From contig NCRC01000010.1 in assembly GCA_002894685.1 (NCBI GenBank), positions 1 through 64,000 of the forward strand: a stretch of DNA of 64,000 nt, read 5' to 3'. Shown piece by piece: positions 35,915-51,116 of this stretch (positions are counted from its first letter, which is position 1; every line of letters starts with the position of its first letter). Under the pieces are notes generated by a model. The model did no database searches. It had not been told where the DNA came from and saw nothing but the letters and a program-made list of their open reading frames with translations. This DNA comes from Salinivenus lutea. GTDB lineage: Bacteria; Bacteroidota; Rhodothermia; Rhodothermales; Salinibacteraceae. The position numbers were made by a program, and so were the translations under genes.

Positions 35915-37621
35915 TCATTCGGCGGCGTCGTCCGCCTGTCCGGAGGGCGCGTCTTCAGCGTCGGCCAGCACCTCCTCTTTCACCCCTTCCAGCACCGCCA
36001 GCGCGGCCTCGCGGTCGTCCGGCAGGTCCGGGTCCTCGAACACGACCTCCTTGATCGCCCCCAGCGCCCGGTTCTCCGGGCCTTCCAGGCGGGCCTGCAT
36101 CGTCTCAAACAGATCGCCGCGGCGAAGGGCCTCGTCCTTGATGTCCATGAGGTAGTCGAAGGCCGCATCGTGCTCGTTGGCAATCTCGCCGTCGAGGATG
36201 GCCTCGCGGATCCACGTCTTGGCGATGCCCACGGCCACGCCCTCCTCGATCCCGAGCGTCTCCATAATTTCGTACCCGTCCACCGGCGGCTCAAAGTTGC
36301 GGAGGCGGTCCTTCTCCTCCACGATCCGCATCTTCTCCTCCACCCGATCGAAGGCGCGCTGGTACCGCTCGCGCCGGTTCGGGTTGTTCGAGGTCACGTC
36401 TGAGCGGACCAGCGTCATGAGGTCGTCGATGTCGTCGCCCGCCTCGTAGAGCAGGCGGCGGACGGCGGAGTCGGTCACCTCCTCGTCGGCCAGCGCGATG
36501 GGGCGCAGGTGCAATCGGACGAGTTTCTGCACGTAGTCCAGTCGCTCGTCGGTGGGCAGGCGCCACTTGCGGAAGAGATCGGGAATCATGCGGGCGCCCA
36601 CGTCCTCGTGGCCGTGGAAGGTCCAGCCGCTGTCCGGGTCGAAGCGCTTGGTCTTCGGCTTGGCGATGTCGTGGAGGAGGGCCGCCCACCGAAGCCAGCG
36701 CGTGTCCTCGCCGGGGCGGTCCGAGGTCCGCTCGGCGAGATTGTCGAGCACCTCCAGCGTGTGGTAGAAGTTGTCCTTGTGGTCGCGGCCATTGACCACG
36801 TCCACGCCCTTCAGGCGCTGGATTTCGGGCATGACGTGGGGCAGGACGCCGGTGGCCTCCAGCTTTTTGAAGCCGATGGAGGGGGTGTCGGCCTCCAGGA
36901 TCTTGTGGAGCTCCTCGGTGATGCGCTCCTGGCTCAGGATCTCCACGCGCTCGGCTTGCGTGCCCATCGCCTCGAAGACGCGGTCCGACAGCCAGAACTC
37001 CAACTGCGTGGCGAAGCGGGCGGCCCGGATCATGCGGAGGGGGTCGTCCTCGAAGGTGTCCTCCGGGTCGAGCGGCGTGTCGATGAGGCCCCGCTCCAGG
37101 TCGCGCCGCCCGTCGAACGGGTCGATGAGATCCCCGAAGCGATCGGGCGTGAGGTGAATCGCCATCGCGTTCACCGTAAAGTCGCGGCGGTACTGGTCGT
37201 CTTCCAGCGTGCCGGCCTCCACCTTGGGTTTCCGCGAGTGGGAGCGATAGCTTTCCGTGCGGGCGGCCACGAACTCCAGGACGAGGGTGTCGTCGGGGTG
37301 GTTGTCCGGAAGGGCGTCCGCGGCGGGGATTCGGATCGCCGCGGTGCCGAACTTGGGGTACACGTGGGCGGTGTAGCCCCCAAGGGCCTCGGCCACGGCT
37401 TCGGCCAGCGCGATCCCCGTGTCGGCCCCCACGGTCACAAAGTCGAGGTCGGTCGTCGAGCGTCCCAGGAGCACGTCGCGCACCATGCCGCCCACGGCGT
37501 AGGCCTCGATACCTTCCTGCACGGCCACGCGCCCAATGGTGCGCAGCACCTCCTCGTAGGGCACCTCGTCCAGGAGGGGGGCGAGCGAGTCGACGTCCGT
37601 GTACGAAAGGGCCTCCGTCAT
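35915..37621 (-). CDS. cca: CCA-adding tRNA nucleotidyltransferase / polyA-polymerase family with HD domain
   Basis: 568 aa from ATG 37621; the frame stays open upstream without features. The head domain has VGGMVRDVLLGRSTTDLDFV: GG at 44-45 and the metal-binding DLD at 58-60. RRDFTVNAMA and DDPLRMIRAARFATQL follow. An HD hydrolase-like domain comes next (FYHTLEVLDNL, LLHDIAKPKTKRF, FHGHEDVGARM). The ~100-residue acidic C-terminus is an extension. It would add or repair CCA on tRNA; the tRNA-Pro here lacks an encoded CCA. Confidence 0.92.
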   Translation of the reverse strand: MTEALSYTDVDSLAPLLDEVPYEEVLRTIGRVAVQEGIEAYAVGGMVRDVLLGRSTTDLDFVTVGADTGIALAEAVAEALGGYTAHVYPKFGTAAIRIPAADALPDNHPDDTLVLEFVAARTESYRSHSRKPKVEAGTLEDDQYRRDFTVNAMAIHLTPDRFGDLIDPFDGRRDLERGLIDTPLDPEDTFEDDPLRMIRAARFATQLEFWLSDRVFEAMGTQAERVEILSQERITEELHKILEADTPSIGFKKLEATGVLPHVMPEIQRLKGVDVVNGRDHKDNFYHTLEVLDNLAERTSDRPGEDTRWLRWAALLHDIAKPKTKRFDPDSGWTFHGHEDVGARMIPDLFRKWRLPTDERLDYVQKLVRLHLRPIALADEEVTDSAVRRLLYEAGDDIDDLMTLVRSDVTSNNPNRRERYQRAFDRVEEKMRIVEEKDRLRNFEPPVDGYEIMETLGIEEGVAVGIAKTWIREAILDGEIANEHDAAFDYLMDIKDEALRRGDLFETMQARLEGPENRALGAIKEVVFEDPDLPDDREAALAVLEGVKEEVLADAEDAPSGQADDAAE

Positions 37622-37721
37622 GCCGCCGCGGGCGTAGTGAAAGCGAATGCGTCGCGGTACGTACAGACGCCCGTCGTCGCCCGTTCGTTCGGCGGGACGT
37701 TTTCGCTCGCATTTCGCCGGG

Positions 37722-38123
37722 CTACGCGGCGGAGCCGGAGGACGAACGACGGGAGGCACGAAGCGGCTCGATGTGCTGTGCGGCGTCGGCCTCGGTCTCG
37801 ACAAACACGACCTGCCCGTCGCGGGCGAGCCGCTCGATGTATTCGCGCAGGCCGGGGTGGGTGTGATGGCCGCCGTTGACGAACACGCAGCGGGCGGGCT
37901 GCGCGTGCAGCAGGTGCGTGACGGCGTAGTACAAGGGCCCCACCGCGTCCTCCTCGATCAGGTGGAGGTTCGGGTACACGACCAGGGCCACGAACCCCTC
38001 CGGCACGGTGGTCAGGTCGTCGGGGAGGGGAGCGAGCTCCCGTCGCACCTCGTCCCGGGACACGGTGTCGGCAAGGTCAATGCGCAGGTGCGGAGGGGAC
38101 GACTGGAGGCGGTACTGAATCAT
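37722..38123 (-). CDS. Hypothetical protein
   Basis: 133 aa, starting MIQYRLQSSPPHLRI. Alternating strands and helices (EGFVALVVYPNLHLI, YYAVTHLLHAQPARCVFVNGG, YIERLARDGQVVFVET) suggest a small alpha-beta fold reminiscent of STAS-like proteins, but I cannot assign it. Soluble, one Cys. It lies between the PLP-enzyme gene and the CCA enzyme gene on the same strand, 30 bp after the former. Confidence 0.6.
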   Translation of the reverse strand: MIQYRLQSSPPHLRIDLADTVSRDEVRRELAPLPDDLTTVPEGFVALVVYPNLHLIEEDAVGPLYYAVTHLLHAQPARCVFVNGGHHTHPGLREYIERLARDGQVVFVETEADAAQHIEPLRASRRSSSGSAA

Positions 38124-38153
38124 AGGAGGAACGCAACGGACGAGGCGGGGGAT

Positions 38154-39332
38154 TTACCCCCCGCGAGCATCGATTGACCACGTGTCGACGACGGCGTCAT
38201 CGTCTATGACGTGGATCTGGTTCTGATTGTTGAAGGTAACGCAGGCGTGGTTGGGCACGATCTGAAGACGATCGCCGACCGATAAACGATCTGGATGGAC
38301 GCCGTCCAGCCACCCGTGTTCCTCCGACAGGTGGGCGAGCCGGAGCTCCGGGTGGGCCTGCCGGCTGTGCGTGGGCGCAAGCACTGTGCCGTATCCGTCC
38401 GTTCCGTAGCCCGTGTCCGTGGTGAACACCTTCTTCCCGGCGTCCACGAAGGCGCGGGCGGGCCCGTCCGGCTTCTCTTGCACGCTCACCACGGTGGTGC
38501 ACACGGTGAGGGCGCAGGCGTCGAGCGACGCGGCGCCGAGCGCCACCTGCATGGCGTCGTGCACCACGTAGTTGCCGGGGCGGATCTCCGTCACGCGGAA
38601 GCCCTCGTGCTCGGCGTTCTCGAACGCCGCCATCGTGGGGGTAGAGCCGATGCTGATCTCGAACGCGTCTGGCGTGACGCCCGTCCCTTCCGCATCGGCC
38701 AGCGCGGCGGCCACCGACAGCATGCGATCGCGCTCGTGGCGGGCCGATTGGGCCAGCGCCTCGGCCTCGGTCTGAGTGTCGGCGGGGCCGCTGTAGGCCT
38801 GGCCGGCGTGGGTCAAAATGCCGGCAAGGTGGAGTTCCTTCGCCCCGGCAATGGCGCGCGCCACCCGCACGGCCTGGGCGTTGTCGGACCAGTGCACGCC
38901 GCAACGCCCGTGCCCCACGTCCACCTCCAGGAGGACGTCGACGGGGGCGCGGGCCGGATAGGCCGCCGCGGCCTGCTCCGCCCCCGCCAGGGTGTCGACG
39001 GTAAACGAGAGCGTGGCGTCGTCGCGAAGGTGCCGCAGGCGCGCGTGCTTGTCGCGGCCCGTGACGGGGTAGGCCACCCGCACGTCGGAGACACCGGCCT
39101 CGACGAAGGTTTCGGCCTCGGCCACGGTGGCGACGGTCAGCCCCTCGGCCCCTCGGGCCCGCTGCCGCCGGGCGAGGGCGACGGACTTGTGGGTTTTGAT
39201 GTGGGGGCGCAGCGCCACGTTGTTCGCCTCGGCGGTCGCCTGCATGCGGTCCAGGTTGCGGTCCAATCGCGGACGATCCACGAGGAGGGCGGGCGTGGAG
39301 AGGTCGGCGGGGCGCATGGGGGAAGTCGTCAT
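38154..39332 (-). CDS. DSD1-family PLP enzyme (D-threonine aldolase / D-serine dehydratase-like)
   Basis: 392 aa. The alanine-racemase-type barrel begins [28 protein letters not shown] places the PLP Lys at 46. [18 protein letters not shown] and [14 protein letters not shown] follow. Near the end, IVPNHACVT supplies the His and Cys that bind zinc in metal-dependent members. It would cleave or dehydrate a D-hydroxy amino acid. Its start overlaps the carboxylesterase stop by 4 bp (ATGA), so the two are translationally coupled. Confidence 0.88.
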   Translation of the reverse strand: MTTSPMRPADLSTPALLVDRPRLDRNLDRMQATAEANNVALRPHIKTHKSVALARRQRARGAEGLTVATVAEAETFVEAGVSDVRVAYPVTGRDKHARLRHLRDDATLSFTVDTLAGAEQAAAAYPARAPVDVLLEVDVGHGRCGVHWSDNAQAVRVARAIAGAKELHLAGILTHAGQAYSGPADTQTEAEALAQSARHERDRMLSVAAALADAEGTGVTPDAFEISIGSTPTMAAFENAEHEGFRVTEIRPGNYVVHDAMQVALGAASLDACALTVCTTVVSVQEKPDGPARAFVDAGKKVFTTDTGYGTDGYGTVLAPTHSRQAHPELRLAHLSEEHGWLDGVHPDRLSVGDRLQIVPNHACVTFNNQNQIHVIDDDAVVDTWSIDARGG

Positions 39333-40927
39333 TCGTTGGACAGCTGATCGAGGAGGCGATAGCGCGCCTGGTGCGGCGCCAGTGTATCGTCCGGCGTCGC
39401 GTCGATGCGCAGGAGGGGCGGGCGGTCGCCCGTTCCTGCGGCGGGCCAGGCGGGGCGCTCGGGCCCGTTCGGGTCGCCGGTGCGGACGAAGTTGGCGATG
39501 TACGACTGCAGGTGCTCGGAGACCTGTCGGTCCTCGGGTGTCCAGGCGTAGAGGTCGTTCGTTGAGAGGGTGCCGAGGGCGTACTCGATTTCGGCGGCGT
39601 GGACGGCCCCGAGCGGGGGCGACACCCGGTGGGCGTTTTCATTCGTGCCGGCGAGGCCGGGCACGTCGTTGCCTCGTCCCTCCTTCATCGGCGGGCGCGG
39701 GTGGGTGTAGAAGTAGCGGTAGACGGGGGCGCCGGTGCGGCGGTGCGTTTCGCTCCACTTCCAGGTGCCGTAGCCGATGAAGCGATCGCTGGCCAGGGCC
39801 GTGCCCACCTCCATCACCTCCCGCCACGTCGTGGCCTCGTAGCGGTCGAGGACGCGGTCGGCCTGCGCCCCGTACTGCTCGCGGACCGCCGCGGCGTAGG
39901 CGTCGGGCGTCGGGGGACGAGTGCCCAGGAGGGCCTCGTAGCCCATCTCCTTCGAGTTCCAGCCCAGGAGCAGGGGCACGGCGGCCTGCTCCCCCGCCGC
40001 GTAGATCTGGGCAGGGGACGTGGGAAAGAAGTGGCCGTCGACGGTGATGGGGAAGCGGGGGGCGCGGGGCTGGACCGCTTGCTCCAGCAGCCGAGACGCG
40101 GAAAGCGACCGAAGGGCCGAGAGCGAGTCGGCCCCGATCTGTTCGGCAAAGCGCCGGCCCGTGGCCTCTGCCTCGTCGAGCGGCACGGACGAGCGGGAGC
40201 CCAGGAGGGCGCCGCTCTCGCCAATGGCGCGGTCGAACCGGCCCGTGGAGCGGGGCGAGGCCATGTGGGCGCTCACCGACATGGACCCGGCCGACTCGCC
40301 GCCGAGCGTCACCCGGTCGGGGTCGCCGCCGAACGCCCGGATGTTGTTCTGCACCCATTCCAGGGCGCGGGCCTGGTCGAGCAGGCCGTAGTTGCCGGAC
40401 GCGTCGTGGGGCGACGCGGCGGTGAGCTGGGGGTGCGCCAGAAAGCCGAACACGCCCAGGCGGTAGTTGAGGGTGACCACCACGAGGTCCTCCTCCGCGG
40501 CCATGCTGGCGCCATCGTACCGGGGCTCGGACCCGTCGCCCGCCAAAAACCCGCCGCCGTAGATGTAGACCAGCACCGGATGGGCGCCGGGCGCGGCGTC
40601 CGGGGGCGTCCACACATTCAGGTACAGGCAGTCCTCGCTCATGCCCTCGCTTCGGAAGACCATGTCGCCGTAGGGGCGGGGCTGCATGCAGCGCGGCCCG
40701 AACCGGGAAGCGTCCCGCACGCCGGACCAGTCGTCGGGGGGCTGCGGGGGGCGCCAGCGCCGCTCGCCGACGGGCGGCTTGGCGTACGGGATGCCCTTGA
40801 AGACCTGCACGCTGTCCTGCGAAACGCCCTCCACGCGCCCGTGGGTCGTTTCCACAACCTGGGCGGCCGTGGGCAAGAGGAGGGGAACGGCGGCGAGGAA
40901 CAGGAGGCCGAGGAGGACGGGGCGCAT
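39329..40927 (-). CDS. Secreted type B carboxylesterase
   Basis: 532 aa from ATG 40927; the frame extends to 43114 only as a shadow of the HEAT protein gene. Signal peptide [18 protein letters not shown], cleavage near TAAQ. Family motifs: [28 protein letters not shown], the oxyanion IYGGGF, and GGESAGSMS with the nucleophile Ser. The His is expected in [12 protein letters not shown]. Hydrolyses esters outside the cytoplasm. Its stop overlaps the start of the DSD1-type gene by 4 bp, an odd pairing of secreted esterase and cytoplasmic amino-acid enzyme. Confidence 0.92.
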   Translation of the reverse strand: MRPVLLGLLFLAAVPLLLPTAAQVVETTHGRVEGVSQDSVQVFKGIPYAKPPVGERRWRPPQPPDDWSGVRDASRFGPRCMQPRPYGDMVFRSEGMSEDCLYLNVWTPPDAAPGAHPVLVYIYGGGFLAGDGSEPRYDGASMAAEEDLVVVTLNYRLGVFGFLAHPQLTAASPHDASGNYGLLDQARALEWVQNNIRAFGGDPDRVTLGGESAGSMSVSAHMASPRSTGRFDRAIGESGALLGSRSSVPLDEAEATGRRFAEQIGADSLSALRSLSASRLLEQAVQPRAPRFPITVDGHFFPTSPAQIYAAGEQAAVPLLLGWNSKEMGYEALLGTRPPTPDAYAAAVREQYGAQADRVLDRYEATTWREVMEVGTALASDRFIGYGTWKWSETHRRTGAPVYRYFYTHPRPPMKEGRGNDVPGLAGTNENAHRVSPPLGAVHAAEIEYALGTLSTNDLYAWTPEDRQVSEHLQSYIANFVRTGDPNGPERPAWPAAGTGDRPPLLRIDATPDDTLAPHQARYRLLDQLSNE

Positions 40928-40959
40928 GGTGGGGAGGGAAAAGGAAAGAAAGGCGGCGG

Positions 40960-42993
40960 TTACTCGTCGGACGCAGCGGTCGGGACGACACGGGCCGTCG
41001 TGATTCGGTCGTTCACGCGGAGCCGATCCACCACGTCCATCCCGTCCACCACGCGCCCGAACGCGGTGTAGTTGCCGTCCAGGTGCGGCTGCATGCTGTG
41101 CGGCACGAAGAACTGGCTTCCTTCCGTGTCCGTCCCGGCGCTGGCCATGCCGAGGGTGCCGCGGCGGTGCCCGATGCGCGTACGTTCGGTGCGGAGGAAG
41201 AAGCCCGGGCCGCCGAAGCCGGTGCGCCGGGCAAAGTCGCCGCCCTGCACCACGAAGTTGGGCACCACGCGGTGGAACGGCACGCCGTCGTAGCGGTCCT
41301 CGCGGGCAAATCGCGTGATGGCCTGGACGGTTTGCGGGGCCTGCTCCGTGTTCAGCTCGAGCGTGAGGGAGCCCCGGCTCGTTTCCAGCACGAGGCGCGG
41401 GTGGGGCCCCAGGGACTGGAGGGCGTCCCAGTCGAGGGGCGGCGTGTCCGGCAGCGGGGTGGGGGCGGCCGTGACGGTCGTGTCGAGGGCCGTGGAGAGG
41501 CCCTGCGCCGCGGCCTGTCGGACGGCATGGTGAGGGTGGGTGAGGGCGTCTCGGAGAACGGGCTCGGCGGGGGCTCCGCCCAGGGTGCCGAGGGCCCCGA
41601 GGATCGAGGTCATGCCCTCCAGGTCGTCGGGCGTGGCGAGCGTGCGGTAGACCGAGGCGAGGGTGTCGGCGGCGCCCAGGGGAGCGAAGGCCGAGTCGGC
41701 CAGGAGGGGGGCGGCGCGGTAGAGGAGTGCCGGGTCGCCGCGCCGCGCCGCCGCTGTGAGGCGGCGGAAGGTGGCCGGGGCGTCGTCCGGGCGCCTCCGG
41801 TCCCAGCGCGCCCCGAGGGCCTCCACCGCCCCGGCGGCCACGCGCACGTCGTCGTGCCGGAGGGCCGCATCCAGGAGCGTATCGGCCCGTGCCGTGTCGA
41901 GCGGGGCCAGGGCGGGCAGGGCCGCGGCGTAGGGGACGGGTCCCCGCTCGGCCCGCCAGTCCTCGACGGTGCGAAGGACGAGGGGGGACCGTCCGTTGCG
42001 GGCGAGGCCGCGCAGCAGCGGGGCGATGATCCGCCACCGGTCGGGGTTCGCGTCGAGCCAGTTCGCGACCGTGCGCGTGTGCTGGGGCGACCATTCCGCG
42101 CCGGCGAGCGTCTCGGCGGCGGTGCGGGCCACCAGGGGATGGTCGTCGTCCAGGGCCGAGAGGAGGGACGAGCGGGCCGGGGGCGACGAGAGGCGGGGGG
42201 CCAGGGCACGGGCGGCCTCGACACGCGTGCGCCAGTCGGGAGCCGAGCGGAGCCAGTCCGCAATCCGGCGGGTGTCGGTGGAGTCCTCCGCGTGGCCCAG
42301 GGCGCGGAGCAGGTGCATCGCGGCGGGGTCGTCGAGGGAGTAGCCGTCGAGGGCCGTACGGATCGGCCCGAGGCGGTCGGTGGCGAGCTCCTCGAGGCGA
42401 CCGAACGCGTAGGCGGCGTTGCGGCGCGCCCAGTCGTTGGGGGCCGTCAGGTGCTCGGTGAGCCAGTCGGTGCCGGTCGAATCGGTTCTCCCCCGCATGC
42501 CGTAGCGGGCCAGGGCGAGGGCCACGTCGGCGTCGCGCTCCGGGGGAAGGCCAATGTCGAGCAGGGCTCGCAGCGAGGACGCGTCGCCCGTTCGGCCGAG
42601 GGCGTGGATGAGGAGGCGCTGCATCTCGGCGTGGCGCTCGAACCGGAGCGTCTCCAGCAGCGCCTCGGCCGCGGTGGCCGTAGGCATCTGGGCCAGGGCA
42701 AAGGCCGCGTCGGTGCGGACGGCGGGCACGCCGTGCCCCAGCAGGTCGGTGAGGGCGGGGATTGCGGTGGTGCCGGGGACGGAGGCGAGCCCGAGCGCGG
42801 CGCGCGCCTGGACGCTTGGGGTGTCGGACGCGAGGCCGCGGCGGAGGGCGGCGGTGTCGCGGGCCGTTTGGGCCTCCGCCAGGGCCTGCAGGGCGGGCCG
42901 AGACAGCAGCTGGTCGGCCGGGCGGTCGGGGAGGGGCTGGCCCGCGGCCGGAAGGGCCCAGAAGACGAGAAGGACGAACAGCCACGCACGCAT
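40960..42993 (-). CDS. HEAT-repeat protein with C-terminal cyclophilin domain
   Basis: 677 aa from ATG 42993 ([19 protein letters not shown], a signal peptide). Residues ~30-500 are Ala/Leu/Asp-rich helical repeats of HEAT type ([43 protein letters not shown] and more). The last ~165 residues are a peptidyl-prolyl isomerase: [32 protein letters not shown], then [19 protein letters not shown]. An exported scaffold carrying a foldase; partners unknown. 32 bp upstream of the carboxylesterase gene. Confidence 0.9.
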   Translation of the reverse strand: MRAWLFVLLVFWALPAAGQPLPDRPADQLLSRPALQALAEAQTARDTAALRRGLASDTPSVQARAALGLASVPGTTAIPALTDLLGHGVPAVRTDAAFALAQMPTATAAEALLETLRFERHAEMQRLLIHALGRTGDASSLRALLDIGLPPERDADVALALARYGMRGRTDSTGTDWLTEHLTAPNDWARRNAAYAFGRLEELATDRLGPIRTALDGYSLDDPAAMHLLRALGHAEDSTDTRRIADWLRSAPDWRTRVEAARALAPRLSSPPARSSLLSALDDDHPLVARTAAETLAGAEWSPQHTRTVANWLDANPDRWRIIAPLLRGLARNGRSPLVLRTVEDWRAERGPVPYAAALPALAPLDTARADTLLDAALRHDDVRVAAGAVEALGARWDRRRPDDAPATFRRLTAAARRGDPALLYRAAPLLADSAFAPLGAADTLASVYRTLATPDDLEGMTSILGALGTLGGAPAEPVLRDALTHPHHAVRQAAAQGLSTALDTTVTAAPTPLPDTPPLDWDALQSLGPHPRLVLETSRGSLTLELNTEQAPQTVQAITRFAREDRYDGVPFHRVVPNFVVQGGDFARRTGFGGPGFFLRTERTRIGHRRGTLGMASAGTDTEGSQFFVPHSMQPHLDGNYTAFGRVVDGMDVVDRLRVNDRITTARVVPTAASDE

Positions 42994-43146
42994 GGGACCG
43001 AACGGGGGATGGGGAAGAGACACACGTCCGTGAAGGTAGGACGTAGCGTCCGGAACGTCGACCGCGGGGCCCGTGCAGGTCCCAAATAGCAAACGCCCGA
43101 CGGCGGGCGGCCATCGGGCGCAGGAAAGAAAAGCTGGGGAAGGAGG

Positions 43147-43596
43147 CTACGACCGGCCGGACCCCACCTGTCCCATCGCCACGCGGGCGCGGTTTCGGGC
43201 GCGCTCCAGGGCCTCCTCGGCCTTCTCCCGCGCCTCTCCCTGCACGCCGTTCTCGAGGCGACGGAGGGCCCGCTTCTCGGCATTCTCGGCCCGTTCCACG
43301 TCGATTTCGGAGGCGGGCTCGACGGTTTCCGCCAGCACCGTCACGTTGTTGTCGACAATCTCCAGGAAGCCGCCGCTGGTCGCAAACACGATCCGGTCGT
43401 CGTGCATGTCGGCGTACTCGTGGGCGGCCGTCGTCTTCACGATGAGCGGCCCGATGTCGAACGCCGCGATCATCGGGGCGTGGTTGTTGCGGACCTCGAA
43501 CGATCCTTCCACGCCCGGTGCTCGCACGCCGTTGGCCGAGCCCTCGAATGCCCGGCCGTCCGGGGTCACGATGTCAACGCTCAGTTCGTCTGCCAT
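43147..43596 (-). CDS. atpC: ATP synthase F1 epsilon subunit
   Basis: 149 aa. N-terminal beta-sandwich: [34 protein letters not shown], then [23 protein letters not shown]-terminal helical pair follows, rich in Glu and Arg. Part of the rotor stalk of F1F0 and an inhibitor of ATP hydrolysis. The final ~15 residues are an added tail. 87 bp downstream of atpD, same strand. The delta, alpha, gamma and F0 genes are not in the window. Confidence 0.95.
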   Translation of the reverse strand: MADELSVDIVTPDGRAFEGSANGVRAPGVEGSFEVRNNHAPMIAAFDIGPLIVKTTAAHEYADMHDDRIVFATSGGFLEIVDNNVTVLAETVEPASEIDVERAENAEKRALRRLENGVQGEAREKAEEALERARNRARVAMGQVGSGRS

Positions 43597-43683
43597 GAGG
43601 CAATGTCGATGTTCGAGTTGCGAAAGTCGAATGCATGGCGCCTCCCGGGGGCCCGTGGTTCGCCACCCGCACTCCGAAACGAG

Positions 43684-48036
<4,353 letters not shown>

Positions 48037-48233
48037 CCGCCCCCTGCCGCCGATGACCTCCGGTCCCCCGCAGACCGTCTGGAGATTCGGGGTCGTGCTG
48101 GGGGCGGGGACGTCTTGGCACGACAATTTCGGGTACGTCCCCTCGCACGAAGAGCCCCCTTGCTCCTCGTGTCGGGGCGCGGATGTCTCGAACAGTATGT
48201 CCTCTTTTCTGATTTGGCTGGTGGTTTTTCCCA

Positions 48234-48593
48234 ATGACTCCTCCTCCGGTTGATCGATCGGCCCTGCTGGACACCGTAGACGGGGACCCCGAGTTTCTGG
48301 ACACCCTCGTCCATACGTTCCTCGACGACTGCCCCACGTACCTGGAGTCCATTCGGACGGCGGTGCGCGAGGAGGATGCCGACGAACTGGTGCAGGAGAG
48401 CCACGGACTGAAGGGGGCGGTGGGCCTGCTGCACGCCCGTCCGGCCCGCCGGGCCGCCCAGCAGCTCGAAGAGCTCGGGCGGAAGGGAAACCTCGAGGAC
48501 GCGCCGGAGGCCCTTGATGCCCTGACGGAGGAGATCGACCGGCTCCGCCCCGCCCTGCGCGAGATTGTAGACGACGTGCAGGCCGACGGGTAG
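48234..48593 (+). CDS. Histidine phosphotransfer (Hpt) protein
   Basis: 119 aa four-helix protein. Helix 2 carries ELVQESHGLKGAVGLL, the Hpt signature HxLKG, with phospho-acceptor His57. Acidic throughout. No hybrid kinase or response regulator gene adjoins. The only receiver protein in the window is PorX, some 12 kb away; a link would be speculation. Its stop is 23 bp before the convergent thiL stop. Confidence 0.88.
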   Translation: MTPPPVDRSALLDTVDGDPEFLDTLVHTFLDDCPTYLESIRTAVREEDADELVQESHGLKGAVGLLHARPARRAAQQLEELGRKGNLEDAPEALDALTEEIDRLRPALREIVDDVQADG

Positions 48594-48616
48594 CGCGGCC
48601 CAGCCGAAACGACGAA

Positions 48617-49693
48617 CTACAGCTCGGGCTCGCCGTCGTCGAAGTGGTCGAAGCCGCCCGGGTTGAGGGGGACGTTGTCTCCGTTGGCGCGCTGGAAGAA
48701 CACGGGCTGCTCCGGGTCCTCCGGCTCCGTAATGTCGCCGATCACGGAGAACGACTGCGGGTCGAGGGCGTCGAGTTCGTCCTCCGGCAGCGTGAACAGA
48801 AGCTCGTAGTCCTCGCCGCCGAAGAGGGCGTAGATGCTCACGTCCTCGCCGAAGTCGGTGGCCGTGTTGCGGGTTTCGGGGTCGATGGGGAGGGCGGGCT
48901 CGTAGAGTTGGGCGCCCGTCCCGCTTGCCTCGCAGACGTGGTGAATCTCGGAGGCCAGGCCGTCGGAGATGTCGATGAGGGCGTGCGGCTTCACGCCCGC
49001 GGCGGCCCAGTCGCGCACCGTCTTCAGCTGGGCGGGCGGGGCCAGATGGCGCCGGATGACGTACGAGAAGGGGTCGAGGTTGGGCTGGAAGTCCTCGCCC
49101 TGCTCCTCCATGCGCTGTCGGTTGCGGGCCAGGGCCTTGAGGCCCGCGTAGGACGCGCCGATGTCGCCGGTCACGCACAGCTTGTCGCCCACCTTGGCGC
49201 CCCCGCGGTACACCACATCGGTTTCCTCGGCCTCGCCCACCACCGTCACGGAAAGCGAGAGCGCGTGGTTGCTGGTCGTGTCGCCGCCCACCACGGTCAC
49301 GTCGTAGGCGTCGCACGCCTGCTGCACGCCCTCGTAGATCTGCTGTACCATCTCCACGGACACCTGCTGCGAGAGGCCGATCGAGACGACGGCGTAGCGC
49401 GGCTCGGCGTTCATCGCCGCGATGTCGCTCACGTTCACCGAGAGCGCCTTGAAGCCGAGGTGCTCCATCGGCATAAACGCACGATCGAAGTGGATGCCCT
49501 CCACCAGCTGGTCGGTGGTGAGCAGGTGCACCCGGCCGTCGCCCACGCGGTAGACGGCCGCGTCGTCGGCAATGCCGGACACGACCGACTCGTCGTCGGG
49601 TGCGCCCAGCGTGTCGCGCAGGTGAGCGATGAGGCCGAACTCGCCCACGTCGGAGACGTCAGTTTGCTGAGAAGCAGGATTGGGAGACTCCAT
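48617..49693 (-). CDS. thiL: Thiamine-monophosphate kinase
   Basis: 358 aa from ATG 49693 (MESPNPASQQT); upstream in-frame Met codons lack features. Family blocks: GEFGLIAHLRDTL, GIADDAAVYR, TTDQLVEGIHFDRAFM, LGFKALSVNVSDIAAMNAEP, VVGGDTTSN, and ALIDISDGLASEIHH. It phosphorylates thiamine monophosphate to the diphosphate cofactor. No other thiamine genes adjoin. Confidence 0.94.
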   Translation of the reverse strand: MESPNPASQQTDVSDVGEFGLIAHLRDTLGAPDDESVVSGIADDAAVYRVGDGRVHLLTTDQLVEGIHFDRAFMPMEHLGFKALSVNVSDIAAMNAEPRYAVVSIGLSQQVSVEMVQQIYEGVQQACDAYDVTVVGGDTTSNHALSLSVTVVGEAEETDVVYRGGAKVGDKLCVTGDIGASYAGLKALARNRQRMEEQGEDFQPNLDPFSYVIRRHLAPPAQLKTVRDWAAAGVKPHALIDISDGLASEIHHVCEASGTGAQLYEPALPIDPETRNTATDFGEDVSIYALFGGEDYELLFTLPEDELDALDPQSFSVIGDITEPEDPEQPVFFQRANGDNVPLNPGGFDHFDDGEPEL

Positions 49694-49895
49694 CAGTGCA
49701 GGCGGCATTTGGGGCCAGGTCGTGTCGACACGGCTGTACCCCGACGCCGGAGGCATGTTTTCGGCGTGGCCGGGATGGCCGGCACCTTCGTCGGCTTTTT
49801 GTCTCCACCGGGCGTATTCACGAGGCGGGAGAAGAAGGGGAGGCGCCGGCGGAGTGGACCGCGATGCGACCCCGAGCCCAGAGGAGGGGCGGGCG

Positions 49896-51104
49896 TCAGG
49901 TCCTCCCCGTCGATTCACGGGCGGGCACGCTGAGGGAGCCCAGCACCGCCGCCCGCTCGGCCCCCGTCACCGACGGCAGGCTGGTGGGCACGCCGTGTGC
50001 GGTCTCGTGGGCCAGCACGGCGAAGCAGAGCGCCTCCTTCGCGTCCGGGTCCACGCCGTGCGCCGCAATCGACTCGACCGGGATGGGGGCGAAGGCGTCG
50101 GCGAGCATACGCATCAGCGTGTCGTTGTGCACGCCCCCGCCGCTCACAATCACCCGCTCCACCGACTGGCCGGGCCGGATGTAGCGGGCGTAGGCCTGGT
50201 AGACGGACGCGGCGGTGAGGAGCGTGGCGGTGGCGAGCGTGTCCTCGACGCTCAGGCCGCGCGACTGGGCCGCGCCCAGCAGGTCGTCCACGAAGCCCGG
50301 CCCAAAATCGGCCCGTCCGGTCGACTTGGGCGGCTCGCGGTGGAAGTAGTCGAGCGAGAGGAGGTCGGCCAGGAGGTCGTGGTCGGGCGTGCCCTGGGCG
50401 GCGCGCTGGCCGTCCCGGTCCATCGGGGCGTCGACGAGGCGCCGGGCAAGGGCGTCGAGCACCATGTTGGCGGGGCCGGTGTCGAAGGCGCGCACGGCGT
50501 CGCGGGACGCGTCGGCGGGAAGCACCGTGAGGTTGGCGATGCCGCCCAGGTTGAGCAGGCCGCGGGGCTCGTCCGGGTCCGCAAAGCAGGCGTAGTCGAA
50601 ATAGGGGACGAGCGGGGCGCCCTGCCCGCCCAGCGCCAGGTCGGCGGCGCGGAAGTCGCCCACCACCGGCGCGTCCAGCAGAGTGGCGAGGGGCGACGGG
50701 GTGCCGAGCTGGAGGGAGGCGCGCACCGGTTTGCCCGCGAACTCGGCGGCGTCCGGCAGGTGCTGCACCGTTTGGCCGTGGCAGCCCACGAGGTCGAGGG
50801 CGTCGAGCGAACGGCCTGCTTCGGCCGCCACGGCGTCCACCGCGTCGGCGTAGGCGTGGGCGAGGCGGACGTGGAGGCGGGCCACGTCCTGGACGGAGGC
50901 ATCGTTCGTTGCGGCGGCGTGGATTCGGGTGCGCAGCGCCTCCGGATAGGGCGTGTGGGCGAACGCCTCCTGCGTCACGGAGAGGGCCGTGCCGTGGCCC
51001 TCGACGGTGGCCCACACCGCGTCCACGCCGTCGAGCGAGGTGCCCGACATGAGCCCGACGATGCGGGTCGGCGAGTCGTCGCGGAGGGACCGGAGGGCGT
51101 CCAT
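49896..51104 (-). CDS. anmK: Anhydro-N-acetylmuramic acid kinase
   Basis: 402 aa. Opens with IVGLMSGTSLDGVDAVW (ATP phosphate loop), then DLVGCHGQTVQHLP, LLNLGGIANLTVLP, AFDTGPANMVLDAL and VIVSGGGVHNDTLM. It phosphorylates and opens 1,6-anhydroMurNAc released by lytic transglycosylases, for cell-wall recycling. 12 bp after the TPR gene on the minus strand. Confidence 0.95.
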   Translation of the reverse strand: MDALRSLRDDSPTRIVGLMSGTSLDGVDAVWATVEGHGTALSVTQEAFAHTPYPEALRTRIHAAATNDASVQDVARLHVRLAHAYADAVDAVAAEAGRSLDALDLVGCHGQTVQHLPDAAEFAGKPVRASLQLGTPSPLATLLDAPVVGDFRAADLALGGQGAPLVPYFDYACFADPDEPRGLLNLGGIANLTVLPADASRDAVRAFDTGPANMVLDALARRLVDAPMDRDGQRAAQGTPDHDLLADLLSLDYFHREPPKSTGRADFGPGFVDDLLGAAQSRGLSVEDTLATATLLTAASVYQAYARYIRPGQSVERVIVSGGGVHNDTLMRMLADAFAPIPVESIAAHGVDPDAKEALCFAVLAHETAHGVPTSLPSVTGAERAAVLGSLSVPARESTGRT

Positions 51105-51116
51105 GGGGCGGTGCGG

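Noticed and set aside
40928-43114. Upstream extension of the carboxylesterase frame
   Set aside because: Overlaps the HEAT-cyclophilin gene in another frame; the signal peptide at 40927 marks the start.
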